From Bacillota bacterium (GTDB taxonomy: Bacteria; Bacillota; Clostridia; Christensenellales; UMGS416): 64,000 nucleotides of DNA. This document shows positions 39,544 to 46,938 of this stretch, piece by piece. Under the pieces are notes generated by a model. It ran no database searches. It was not told the origin of the DNA and saw only the letters and a program-made list of their open reading frames with translations. Both the position numbers and the translations under genes were made by a program. Every line of letters begins with the position of its first letter. Within the stretch, counting starts at the first letter, position 1. The stretch is from the NCBI GenBank assembly GCA_023398815.1, contig JAEWRW010000047.1:1-64000 (forward strand), read 5' to 3'.

Positions 39544-40275
39544 TCATGGGTACACCTGCTTGTGGGCGATGAGAGTGGTGCCGCCGTCGGCGGTCAGCGT
39601 CTCGCCGGTCACGTGCTTGGCCATGTCGCTGGCCAGGTAGAGGGCGGCGTTGGCGACTTCCTCCGCCCCCAGACGGCGGGGCAGCACCTGCGTCTCGGCC
39701 CAGAAGGCATCGGGGTGTTCGTCGTCCAGGAAACTGGCGCTGTAGAGCAGGCAGTTGGAGCGGACGTCGAACTTGCAGTAGTCCATGGCGATGGCCTTGG
39801 AGAGAGCCGCCACCGCGCCGGAACCGGCAGCCGTGGCTGACACGCCGGGCACCACATACCGGGCGTAGACCGGCAGCACGTGCACGAACGCGCCGTGACG
39901 GCGCTCCATCATGCCAGCTGCCGCCAGCTGGACGGTGCGCAGCACGGCTTCCGGCCCGCGGGCCAGGGCGTTCCATGCGTCGGCTTCGTCGCCGTCAGCG
40001 GCCAGGGCGGGGTGGTGGGCGGCAAACACCGTCACCACCACATCGATGTGGCCAAGGTGGGCAAGGGCCGCCTGTCCGGCGCGTTCCATGCCCTCGCCGT
40101 CGCTGGCCTCTGCCGCAAACAGCGGGCAACCGGGCACACTGGTGTCATCCGCGCCGCCCAGCAGCGCCACGCGGGCCCCCTGGGCGGCAAAGAGAGCCGC
40201 CACCGCCCGCCGCAGCGGGCCACCGTCGCCGGCGATGAGGGCGGTTTTTTCATTGAGTAGTGCAGAGTAACGCAC
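39544..40275 (-). CDS. SDR-fold protein lacking the catalytic Tyr-Lys pair
   Basis: 243-residue SDR homologue that aligns end to end with its neighbours but is eroded at functional sites. The glycine loop reads LIAGDGGPLRRAVA, the Ser segment reads VHVLPVYARY, and the Tyr-x-x-x-Lys motif is replaced: Thr148 and Ser152 in SATAAGSGAVAALS occupy the two positions. The end ASDMAKHVTGETLTADGG is still typical. The reading frame is intact, with GTG 40275 seven bases from GGGAGG, so it is expressed rather than decayed. It may be a partner or regulator of an active SDR, or a binding protein; it is unlikely to be an oxidoreductase by the usual mechanism. Confidence 0.8.
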   Translation of the reverse strand: MRYSALLNEKTALIAGDGGPLRRAVAALFAAQGARVALLGGADDTSVPGCPLFAAEASDGEGMERAGQAALAHLGHIDVVVTVFAAHHPALAADGDEADAWNALARGPEAVLRTVQLAAAGMMERRHGAFVHVLPVYARYVVPGVSATAAGSGAVAALSKAIAMDYCKFDVRSNCLLYSASFLDDEHPDAFWAETQVLPRRLGAEEVANAALYLASDMAKHVTGETLTADGGTTLIAHKQVYP

Positions 40276-40293
40276 AGTTCCGCCTCCCTTTCG

Positions 40294-41874
40294 CTAGCGT
40301 TCGCGGCTGTAGGCCACGCCGTGGCCGGCCAGCACGCCGTTGACCCGGCCGCCGCGCAGGGCGACCTTGCCGTTGACCAGCACGTATTCGATGCCGGTCG
40401 GGAGCTGTATGGGGTTGGCGAACGTGGCATTCTCCCGCGCCGTTGCACCATCCAGCACCACGATGTCGGCGAGTTTGCCCGGGGCGATCTCCCCGCGGTC
40501 CTTCAGGCCGAACGTCTTGGCCGGCAGGTAGGAGGTGCGGTTGGCAAAGGTCTCCCAGGGCAGGCCATTCTCCCGCGCGATGCGCAGGAACTTGGCAAAC
40601 GCCCCATAGGCTCGGGGGTGGGGGAAGGCATGGCAGGCGATGCCGTCGCTGCCCACCATGTAGTAAGGCTTGCTCAGAAGCTTGGCGAAGTCACGGTGCA
40701 GTGCCTCGTGCAGCGCCGGGTCGTCGATGTCGCCGCCCCGGTAGCCGACTTCCAGGTTTTCCTCCGCCAGCAGCTCGCAGAGCATTTGGGGGATATCCTG
40801 GCCCCGTTCCCGCGCCACCACGCCAAAACCCCGCCCGATGTACTGGGGGTTGCGCGGCAGGTGGGTAAACGTGTCGTCGTCGGCAAAGCGCATGTGGGCT
40901 CGCATCCAGTCGATGATTTGCTGCCGGCTGGCTGCGTGGTGCAGCCGGTCACAGGCTGCCTGCCAGCCGCCCTCCACTGCCCAGGGGGGCATGAAGTAGA
41001 CGCCGTAACCGCTGCCGGTGTGGAAGGGGTACATCTCCACCGTCACGCGGATGCCTTCGGCCAGTGCGGCCTCGATGGGCGCGCAAACGGCTTCCACCTG
41101 GCCCACGTTGTGGGGCCCGGTGCGGTAGTGGGAGAAGTGCAGCCGGCAGCCCGAGCGCCGGGCGATCTCAATGGCCTCGGCCACCGGGTCGAACCGCTCG
41201 CCACGGTAGACCGTGCGCAGGTGGATGGAGAACGGCGCGTCCCACTCCGCCGCGACCTTGCAGAGCTCGACGAGCTCCTCGGTGTCGGCGTAGGAGCAGG
41301 GGTAGTAGCTGAGGCCCGTGGAGAAGCCCACCGCCCCTTCCGCAAAGCCCTGACGCATCAGGTCCTTGGCGCGGTCGAGGAAGTAGCCCCGCAGCGGAAC
41401 GTCGTGGAAACCGACCGTCTCCAGCCGGAGAGCGCCGTGGGGCACTTGCACGCAGGCGTTGGGCCCGGTGCGGTCAAACTTTTTGAGGTAGCCCGCCACG
41501 GTGGTGAAGTCGGCCAGGCCCTCGTCCAGCGGGCCATTCAAGCCCTGCAGGTACCGGCTGTAATCCACGAGGTTGTGGCGGGAGAGCGGCGCGTAGGACA
41601 GGCCATCCGGCCCGGTGATGAGCGTCGTCACGCCCTGGGAAAGGGACATGACGTGCTGACGGTTGTGCAGGAGATAGACGTCCTCGTGGCAGTGGGTATC
41701 GATGAACCCAGGCATCAGCACCAGCCCGCGGGCGTCAATGACCTCCCGCGCCCCAGCCGTGTCCAGGACCCCGACGGCGACGATGTAGCCGCCCTCCACG
41801 CCAACGTCGGCCACGCGGCCCGGGTTCCCGGTGCCGTCGTAGACGGTGGCACCTTGAATCAGTACTTCATACAT
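40294..41874 (-). CDS. N-acyl-D-amino-acid deacylase-like amidohydrolase
   Basis: 526-residue amidohydrolase of the D-aminoacylase group. Metal-binding start LVLMPGFIDTHCHEDVYLL (HxH), GVTTLITGPDG, a later histidine pair in IHLRT and LHFSHYRTG, and the catalytic aspartate in MVGSDGIACHAFPHPRAYG; the HPRAYGAFAKFL segment is characteristic of D-aminoacylases. The C-terminal beta-sandwich returns with GEIAPGKLADIVVLD. Family members remove acyl groups from N-acyl-D-amino acids. In this operon an N-acetylated 2-amino sugar acid, which is a D-alpha-amino acid, is an attractive substrate, but this is inference. ATG 41874, Shine-Dalgarno GGAAGGA. Confidence 0.87.
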   Translation of the reverse strand: MYEVLIQGATVYDGTGNPGRVADVGVEGGYIVAVGVLDTAGAREVIDARGLVLMPGFIDTHCHEDVYLLHNRQHVMSLSQGVTTLITGPDGLSYAPLSRHNLVDYSRYLQGLNGPLDEGLADFTTVAGYLKKFDRTGPNACVQVPHGALRLETVGFHDVPLRGYFLDRAKDLMRQGFAEGAVGFSTGLSYYPCSYADTEELVELCKVAAEWDAPFSIHLRTVYRGERFDPVAEAIEIARRSGCRLHFSHYRTGPHNVGQVEAVCAPIEAALAEGIRVTVEMYPFHTGSGYGVYFMPPWAVEGGWQAACDRLHHAASRQQIIDWMRAHMRFADDDTFTHLPRNPQYIGRGFGVVARERGQDIPQMLCELLAEENLEVGYRGGDIDDPALHEALHRDFAKLLSKPYYMVGSDGIACHAFPHPRAYGAFAKFLRIARENGLPWETFANRTSYLPAKTFGLKDRGEIAPGKLADIVVLDGATARENATFANPIQLPTGIEYVLVNGKVALRGGRVNGVLAGHGVAYSRER

Positions 41875-41911
41875 AACGGCAGTTCCTTCCGGTGATGGGG
41901 TCGGGTGAGTT

Positions 41912-42379
41912 TCAGCTCTTCAGCTTGATGATCATGTCGATGACCATGGGGACGTTGTCGGTGTGATTGCCGCAGCCCATGGCGGCGCGGGCATGCTGCC
42001 CCCGGTGGCCGAAGGCCGACGTGAACACATCGGAGAAGCCGTTGGCCACCGCCGGCATGCCGTAGAAGTCGCCGCCGCTGTTTACCAGGGCCAGGGCCTT
42101 CACGAAGTAGTCGATGCGGTCAAGGTCGCCGATGGCGTCCTTCAGGGTGGCCAGCATGCTGAGAGCCGCCAGACGGCCCGCCTCGTAGGCGTCGTCGGGG
42201 GTCAGCTCCACGCCGATGCGGCCCTGCATCAGCGCCTTGCCGTTCTGGTCGAAGGGCCCGTGGCCGGAGATGTACAGAAGGTCCCGGTACCGGCGCACCT
42301 TCAGCACCCCTTTGCCCTTGCGGTCGATGCTGTCGATCTGGATGCCCATCTGTTCGAGTTTCTGTTCGGCGATGCCCAT
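41912..42379 (-). CDS. RidA/YjgF-like protein (first copy)
   Basis: 155-residue RidA superfamily protein. DLLYISGHGPFDQNGKALM, GRIGVELTPDDAYEAGRLAAL, GDLDRIDYFVKALALVNSGG and QHARAAMGCGNHTDNVPMV contain the conserved serine and arginine positions. ATG 42379 is 9 bases from GGAGG; the TTG two codons upstream is less well placed. It lies 30 bases downstream of the SDR-PLP gene and ahead of the amidohydrolase, so each PLP gene in the island has its own RidA neighbour. Confidence 0.86.
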   Translation of the reverse strand: MGIAEQKLEQMGIQIDSIDRKGKGVLKVRRYRDLLYISGHGPFDQNGKALMQGRIGVELTPDDAYEAGRLAALSMLATLKDAIGDLDRIDYFVKALALVNSGGDFYGMPAVANGFSDVFTSAFGHRGQHARAAMGCGNHTDNVPMVIDMIIKLKS

Positions 42380-42409
42380 TTGCAAATCCCTCCTGTTTGG
42401 TTGTTGTGC

Positions 42410-44440
42410 TTATTGTTTGCCCAGTTTGCGGGCGTACTCGATGGTGTAGTCGACCACGATGTCCAGTTCGGACGGCTCGAGGTTCAGCGGGTTGATGGTG
42501 ATGGAGTTGGCGTCCCGCCGTGCGCCCACCAGGATGCCGGGTTCACCGGCTTTGAGCGCTGCTGCCAGTTCCTCGGCCGACGCGCCGTTGGTGAGGACGG
42601 CCTCCACCCAGTGGTAGGTCTGGCCCGTCGGGCCGGGCCACAGCTTGACGCAGCGGAACATGCCCGATGCCGTCAACTCGTTCATGATGTACTCGCAGCT
42701 GTCGTCGATGTATTTCTGCCGCGCTTCCACCACGCCGTCTGCCAAGAAGTGCTTGACCGCCGTGTAGACCCCGGCGATCTCCTCCCGTCCGGCCTTGGAG
42801 GAGCGGCCCACGCCTTGGTTGGGTGGGGCGATCATGGCAAAGCCGTCGATCAGGGCCTTCCGGCCCACGACCAGGCCACCCTGCTGGGGCCCGCGCAGGC
42901 CCTTGCCGCCGCTGAAGAGCGCCAGGTCAGCCCCGCACTCCTGGGTGTAGTGCCACAGGTTCTCCTTGGGCGGCAGCTGGGCCGCGCCATCCACGATGAC
43001 GTACACGCCACGCTCGTGGGCGATGCGCACCACGTCAGCAAGGGGCAGACCCCGGGCGGCGAAGTAGTGGGTGTCGAAGTAGACAATGGCGGCCGTGCGG
43101 TCGGTGATGGCGGCGGTGAGTTCCTCGGCGGTCGTCATCTCCGGGCTGCCAATCTCAATGAGCTTGGCACCGCTGACCTTGATGGCGAAGTCATAGCTGT
43201 TGCGGTGGCCGGCCATCACCAGGATCTCGTTCTTCATGCCGGTGGTGTCGGGCAGTTGCTTGAGCAGAGCCTGGTTGGCCCCGCCGGCCATGCACACCGC
43301 AGAGGACAGCAGGATGCCCGCCGACGCGCCGCAGGTGATGTAGGCGGCCTCGTTGTGAGTCAGGCGTGCCAGTTCCTCGCCGACACGGCGCTGCAGCTGG
43401 GCCAGCTCCACAAACTCGTGGGCCGCCTCGCGCATGGCGTCCAGGGTCGGCTGCTCCATGCGGGAGCCACCGATGACCGACATGGTGTCCCAGGCGTTGA
43501 TGTAGGTTTTTACGCCCAATTCCTTGTACACGTCCATGGGTTCATTTCCTCCGTGTTGTCTGAATTCCCTTTCCTTGCGCAGGTACCCGACGCGCTTACT
43601 GAGCGGGATCCCGGCGGGGTAAAGGTAATCGTCAATTTTGTGGATCTGCAGGGCCGAACCGCCATCCACCAGCAGGGAGCAGCCGGTGATGGCGCTCGAC
43701 ATGTCGCTGGCGAAGAAGAGGTGGGCGTCGGCGATGTCGTCGACCATGCCTTCCAGGGGCAGGGGGTTGACGGCAGTCTGCAGCGAGCGCTTGCGGTCCT
43801 GGGGGGAGAGCCGCTCGTGGAAGGGCCGCGCCAGTGAGGAATACACCCCGCCGGGCAGCACCGTGTTCACACGGATGCCGTCCTTGCCGTGCTCCAGGGC
43901 CAGCAGCCGCGCCAGTGCGTTGATGGCCCCCTTGCTGGCCGCGTAGCTGGAGAAGAGGTGGATCGTCGCCACCGAGTGGATGGACGAGGTGAACAGCACG
44001 CTGCCGCTGTGCTGGGCCACCATGCCCGGCAGGAAAAACCGACACAGCTGGGTGGCGCTGCGCACGTTTACGCTCATCACCCGCTCGAAGCTTTCGTCCT
44101 TTAGCTCCCCCAGGTACTCGCGGATGTTGATGCCCACGTTGTTGTCTAGGATGTCCAGCCCGCCGAAGCGCTCCTGTACCGCCTGGCACAGGGCGTCGAT
44201 GTCCTCGGGCAGCCCGGTGTCGGTGCGCAGGAAGAAGCACCGGGGGTCAATGGCCTGCAGTTCCCGCGCGGTCTGGAGGCCTTCTTCCACCACAATGTCG
44301 GCGATGGCGACTACCGCGCCGTGCTTGGCAAAGGTCAGGGCGATCTCCCGCCCGATGCCCTGGGCGCCGCCGGTGACCAGAGCACGTTTGCCCTCCAGCA
44401 GACGGTCGTAGTGGATTGGTTTGATGGCTTCCTCACTCAT
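42410..44440 (-). CDS. SDR oxidoreductase fused in frame to a SelA-like PLP enzyme
   Basis: One 676-residue frame with two full-length enzyme modules. Residues 1-301: SDR with VTGGAQGIGREIA, ADIVVEEG, DNNVGIN, SSIHS and the intact YAASKGAINALARLLALEH. Residues 302-676: SelA-like PLP module beginning MDVYKELGVKTYINAWDTM, with the PLP lysine (residue 513) in LFSGGKGLRGPQQGGLV and GRSSKAGREEIAGVYTAV. No stop separates them. An internal ATG at 43537 has GGAGGAA at the proper distance, so a free PLP protein of 375 residues may also be made. The island's other SDR and PLP genes are adjacent and separate, so the fusion probably arose by loss of a stop codon. ATG 44440 overlaps the end of the lactonase gene by eight bases. 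Confidence 0.85.
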   Translation of the reverse strand: MSEEAIKPIHYDRLLEGKRALVTGGAQGIGREIALTFAKHGAVVAIADIVVEEGLQTARELQAIDPRCFFLRTDTGLPEDIDALCQAVQERFGGLDILDNNVGINIREYLGELKDESFERVMSVNVRSATQLCRFFLPGMVAQHSGSVLFTSSIHSVATIHLFSSYAASKGAINALARLLALEHGKDGIRVNTVLPGGVYSSLARPFHERLSPQDRKRSLQTAVNPLPLEGMVDDIADAHLFFASDMSSAITGCSLLVDGGSALQIHKIDDYLYPAGIPLSKRVGYLRKEREFRQHGGNEPMDVYKELGVKTYINAWDTMSVIGGSRMEQPTLDAMREAAHEFVELAQLQRRVGEELARLTHNEAAYITCGASAGILLSSAVCMAGGANQALLKQLPDTTGMKNEILVMAGHRNSYDFAIKVSGAKLIEIGSPEMTTAEELTAAITDRTAAIVYFDTHYFAARGLPLADVVRIAHERGVYVIVDGAAQLPPKENLWHYTQECGADLALFSGGKGLRGPQQGGLVVGRKALIDGFAMIAPPNQGVGRSSKAGREEIAGVYTAVKHFLADGVVEARQKYIDDSCEYIMNELTASGMFRCVKLWPGPTGQTYHWVEAVLTNGASAEELAAALKAGEPGILVGARRDANSITINPLNLEPSELDIVVDYTIEYARKLGKQ
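43537..43553 (-). promoter_or_regulatory. internal ribosome binding site in the SDR-PLP fusion
   Basis: On the minus strand GGAGGAA followed about 9 bases later by ATG at 43537, the normal start of a SelA-like protein. It sits exactly at the domain boundary. Confidence 0.6.
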
Positions 44441-45476
44441 GGGGGTTCCCCTCCTTCCCGTCAAAGCAAATGCAGGTGGGCGTGGGGGCAGGCGCGTCGC
44501 CCACCGGCGTCAGAGCCCCGTCGCCCGGGTGGAAGCGCAGCACCGACAGGGTGCTGCCACGCTGGTTGGCGCACAGTACAAAGCGACCATCGGGGCTGAA
44601 GGCCATGTCCCGTGGGAAGTTGCCGCCGCAGTCAAACCAGCGCAGGGCACCCAGCAGGCCATTGGCTTCCACTTGGAACACGGCGATGGCGTTCTGCCCG
44701 CGGTTGCCCACCAGCAGGAACCGACCGTCGGGCGACAGGCGGATGGGCCCGCAGTAGCTCGTTTCGTTCCAGCCCGCCGGCAGGGCATCCATGCGCTGCA
44801 CGAGGTTCAGTTCGCCCCCAAGGACAGCGTAGACCAGCACATGGTTATCGAGCTCACAGCAGACGTAGAGGAATCGGCCATCAGCGGCAAGCACCCCGTG
44901 GCGGGGGCCAGCGCCTGTCGGTGCCTCCACGGCCCTTGTGCGGGCGGTGTTCGCGGTGTCACCAGCGGGGAATAGGAACAGCCGATCCATGCCCATGTCC
45001 ATGACGCACAGCTGCGCACCGGGCAGGGGGAGAGTCTGATGGAAGTGAGAGGTGACCCCAGTGGGGGCACAGGGCAGGTCACTGGCCCGGGTGGTGGCCG
45101 CCGGTTGCAGGCTGCCGTCGGGTGCCAGGGGCAGGGCCGCCAGCGCGCCGGAGAAGCACGCCGCGTACACCACGCCATCGTGCCCCAGCAGATGGCAGGG
45201 CCCCGGCGCGCCGGTGGGCTGGGCGTTGAGGAACCGCAGGTTCACACCCTCCACGGCGTAGGCTGCCACGGCCCCGCTGGTCTCGCCCTGCCATTGGGCG
45301 ACCTCCAGCACGGCGTAGAGCCGGCTGCCGTCCTCATTTGTGATGACATGGCTGGGGTTGAGCACGGGCGTGACGCCGACCGGCGTCAAACCGCCGTCGT
45401 CCCCCAGCAGGAAGGTGAGAATGCCCGTTGCGCCGTCGTTGGTGCAGGTGCCGATTCGAACTGTGGTGGCAGGCAT
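44433..45476 (-). CDS. lactonase, seven-bladed beta-propeller family
   Basis: 347-residue protein of the 6-phosphogluconolactonase-type beta-propeller family (PF10282). Recurrent blade motifs are visible: NPSHVITNEDGSRLYAVLE, GPRHGVLAADGRFLYVCCE, GPIRLSPDGRFLLVGNRG and FPRDMAFSPDGRFVLCANQ. No signal peptide, so it acts in the cytoplasm. Members hydrolyse sugar lactones; whether the sugar is phosphorylated is not readable. ATG 45476 is 7 bases from GGAGG. It is translationally coupled to the SDR-PLP gene, whose SDR half could make the lactone that this enzyme opens. Confidence 0.85.
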   Translation of the reverse strand: MPATTVRIGTCTNDGATGILTFLLGDDGGLTPVGVTPVLNPSHVITNEDGSRLYAVLEVAQWQGETSGAVAAYAVEGVNLRFLNAQPTGAPGPCHLLGHDGVVYAACFSGALAALPLAPDGSLQPAATTRASDLPCAPTGVTSHFHQTLPLPGAQLCVMDMGMDRLFLFPAGDTANTARTRAVEAPTGAGPRHGVLAADGRFLYVCCELDNHVLVYAVLGGELNLVQRMDALPAGWNETSYCGPIRLSPDGRFLLVGNRGQNAIAVFQVEANGLLGALRWFDCGGNFPRDMAFSPDGRFVLCANQRGSTLSVLRFHPGDGALTPVGDAPAPTPTCICFDGKEGNPHE

Positions 45477-45551
45477 GGCACGTCCTCCGCAGAGCAAGGT
45501 TGCCGGGTGACCCCGGTGTGGCAATGGCGGCAATCTGCCGCTGAAGTTGTA

Positions 45552-45576
45552 ATTAACACCGTATTACGGCGTTAAT
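45552..45576. promoter_or_regulatory. 25-bp near-perfect palindrome ahead of the lactonase gene
   Basis: Half-sites ATTAAC and GTTAAT flank CCGTA / TACGG, with only the spacer positions mismatched. It covers the ROK stop codon and lies about 76 bases upstream of the lactonase start. No T tract follows, so it is more likely an operator than a terminator. Confidence 0.5.
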
Positions 45577-46708
45577 CCCCACTGAGTACGTCAAAAATCG
45601 CGTTGTCAAACACCGTAGCCGCCCCGCCGGTGATGCCCGGGCAGGGGTTGACCGGCGGCGACACCCGCGTGCCTGGCAGGCCCGCCGCCTCGAAGCCGGC
45701 GTTCAAGCGCCGGTAGAGCACGTCGCCCAGTACCTCTGGCACGATGCCGGCCAGCACAAAGTCGGGCACATCCAGCGCCACCGAGAGGTTGGCCATGAGC
45801 AGCGTGAGCGGCCCGGCCAGATAATCGGCAATGCCCGCACGGCTTTCCTCATCCAGCGGCATGGCGCGGTGGATGTCGATGCCGAAGCGCTGGCGGATGG
45901 CGTTGAGGTTGACCACCTGCTCCATGCGGCGGGGCGGCAGGCCGGTCTGCGGCAGTTCGGTCAGCATCTCGCCCACCTCGCCGGTGCGGCCGCGGGCCCC
46001 GCGGCGCAGGGTGCCATCCAGCACGATGCCGCCGCCCAGCCCCGTGCCCAGCGACAGGTACACGAGGTCGTTGACCTCACCCTGCTGCCGGCGGCGGAAG
46101 AGCTCGCCCACGCAGGCCAGGTTGACGTCGTTCTCCAGAAAGTAGGGGAGGCCGACGGCACCGGTGAAGTCTGGGAACAGTTCGGCAAAGGAACGACTTT
46201 CGTTGAGCCCCATGTTGTAATATTGCACGATGCTGGCAGAATCGGGGTCGATGATGCCGGGGAACCCGATACCCACGCCCAGGATGGGGGACTGCTGGTT
46301 GCGTTCGCACATCTGGCGGATGAGGGCCGCGGCTTCCTTAAGATCGGGCAGGCCATCGCGCCAGGCCACGTTCATGGCGGCCTGTTCAATGAGGTCGCCG
46401 TTCATGTTGACCAACCCCACGCAGGCGTACTGGCCCTCAAAGAGCAACCCAATGGCACGATAGGCCTCGGGGTTGAAGCGCAGCAGCTTCCCCTTGCGGC
46501 CCGGCGCGCTGCCGTTGGGGCGGTCGGCAGTCTCCTGCACGATGCCCTTGGCCATGAGGAAGTCAATGATCTTGATGGCGGTGGGGAAGGACATGCCCGT
46601 ATGGGTGCAGATGGAGGCACGCGTCAGCACCCCATGCCGGCGAAAGAGGTCGAGCACCACCCGCCGGTTTTGCGATTTGATGTAAGCTGGGAGATAGGAA
46701 TCAGTCAT
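45572..46708 (-). CDS. ROK-family transcriptional repressor
   Basis: 378-residue NagC/XylR-type regulator. An N-terminal winged helix (IKSQNRRVVLDLFRRHGVLT, then ASICTHTGMSFPTAIKIIDF, about residues 10-50) precedes a ROK sugar-kinase-like domain: GVGIGFPGIIDPDSA, FLENDVNLACVGELF and YLSLGTGLGGGIVLDG. The ROK zinc cysteine motif (CxCGxxGC) is absent, as in some repressors. It should sense a sugar or sugar derivative and control both the minus-strand operon it heads and the divergent MFS-GH38 genes. ATG 46708 has GGGAG upstream. Its promoter (46809-46837) overlaps that of the MFS gene on the other strand. Confidence 0.9.
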   Translation of the reverse strand: MTDSYLPAYIKSQNRRVVLDLFRRHGVLTRASICTHTGMSFPTAIKIIDFLMAKGIVQETADRPNGSAPGRKGKLLRFNPEAYRAIGLLFEGQYACVGLVNMNGDLIEQAAMNVAWRDGLPDLKEAAALIRQMCERNQQSPILGVGIGFPGIIDPDSASIVQYYNMGLNESRSFAELFPDFTGAVGLPYFLENDVNLACVGELFRRRQQGEVNDLVYLSLGTGLGGGIVLDGTLRRGARGRTGEVGEMLTELPQTGLPPRRMEQVVNLNAIRQRFGIDIHRAMPLDEESRAGIADYLAGPLTLLMANLSVALDVPDFVLAGIVPEVLGDVLYRRLNAGFEAAGLPGTRVSPPVNPCPGITGGAATVFDNAIFDVLSGD

Positions 46709-46726
46709 AGCATTCTCCCGAGTAAT

Positions 46727-46743
46727 ATTAAATGAAGTTTATT
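46727..46743. promoter_or_regulatory. putative ROK operator, repressor-gene side
   Basis: ATTAAATGAAGTTTATT, a short imperfect inverted repeat (ATTAAA-N5-TTTA) between the ROK promoter and its start codon. The same pattern occurs at 46866-46880. Confidence 0.5.
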
Positions 46744-46808
46744 TTCAACTTGTGTATTGGAAGGGGGCTTTAGGGGGCATTTGACGACTTCCCCGCCCAA
46801 ACGGTGCC

Positions 46809-46837
46809 AGTATAGCACATCGGCCTTGCGCCTTCAA
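46809..46837 (-). promoter_or_regulatory. ROK operon promoter
   Basis: On the minus strand TTGAAG (46837-46832), 17-base spacer, TATACT (46814-46809). Confidence 0.65.
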
Positions 46838-46854
46838 TGCTTCCATGGTAATAT
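46826..46854 (+). promoter_or_regulatory. MFS-GH38 promoter
   Basis: TTGCGC (46826-46831), 17-base spacer, TAATAT (46849-46854). It overlaps the divergent ROK promoter. Confidence 0.6.
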
Positions 46855-46865
46855 CGGGATGAATT

Positions 46866-46880
46866 ATTAAAGAAAGTTTA
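46866..46880. promoter_or_regulatory. putative ROK operator, transporter side
   Basis: ATTAAAGAAAGTTTA directly after the MFS transcription start region; shares ATTAAA-N5-TTTA with 46727-46743. A repressor bound here would block the transporter promoter. Confidence 0.5.
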
Positions 46881-46938
46881 GCAAGCCTGCTGCGGGTGCT
46901 GACCATGATGGCCCGGTGCGGGGGATGGGGCGATTGTG

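Noticed and set aside
38741..39976. 411-residue reading of the SDR at 38741, with about 148 extra N-terminal residues
   Set aside because: The extra part is arginine/glycine-rich shadow sequence over the neighbouring SDR gene; GGAGG five bases before ATG 39532 gives the normal SDR start.
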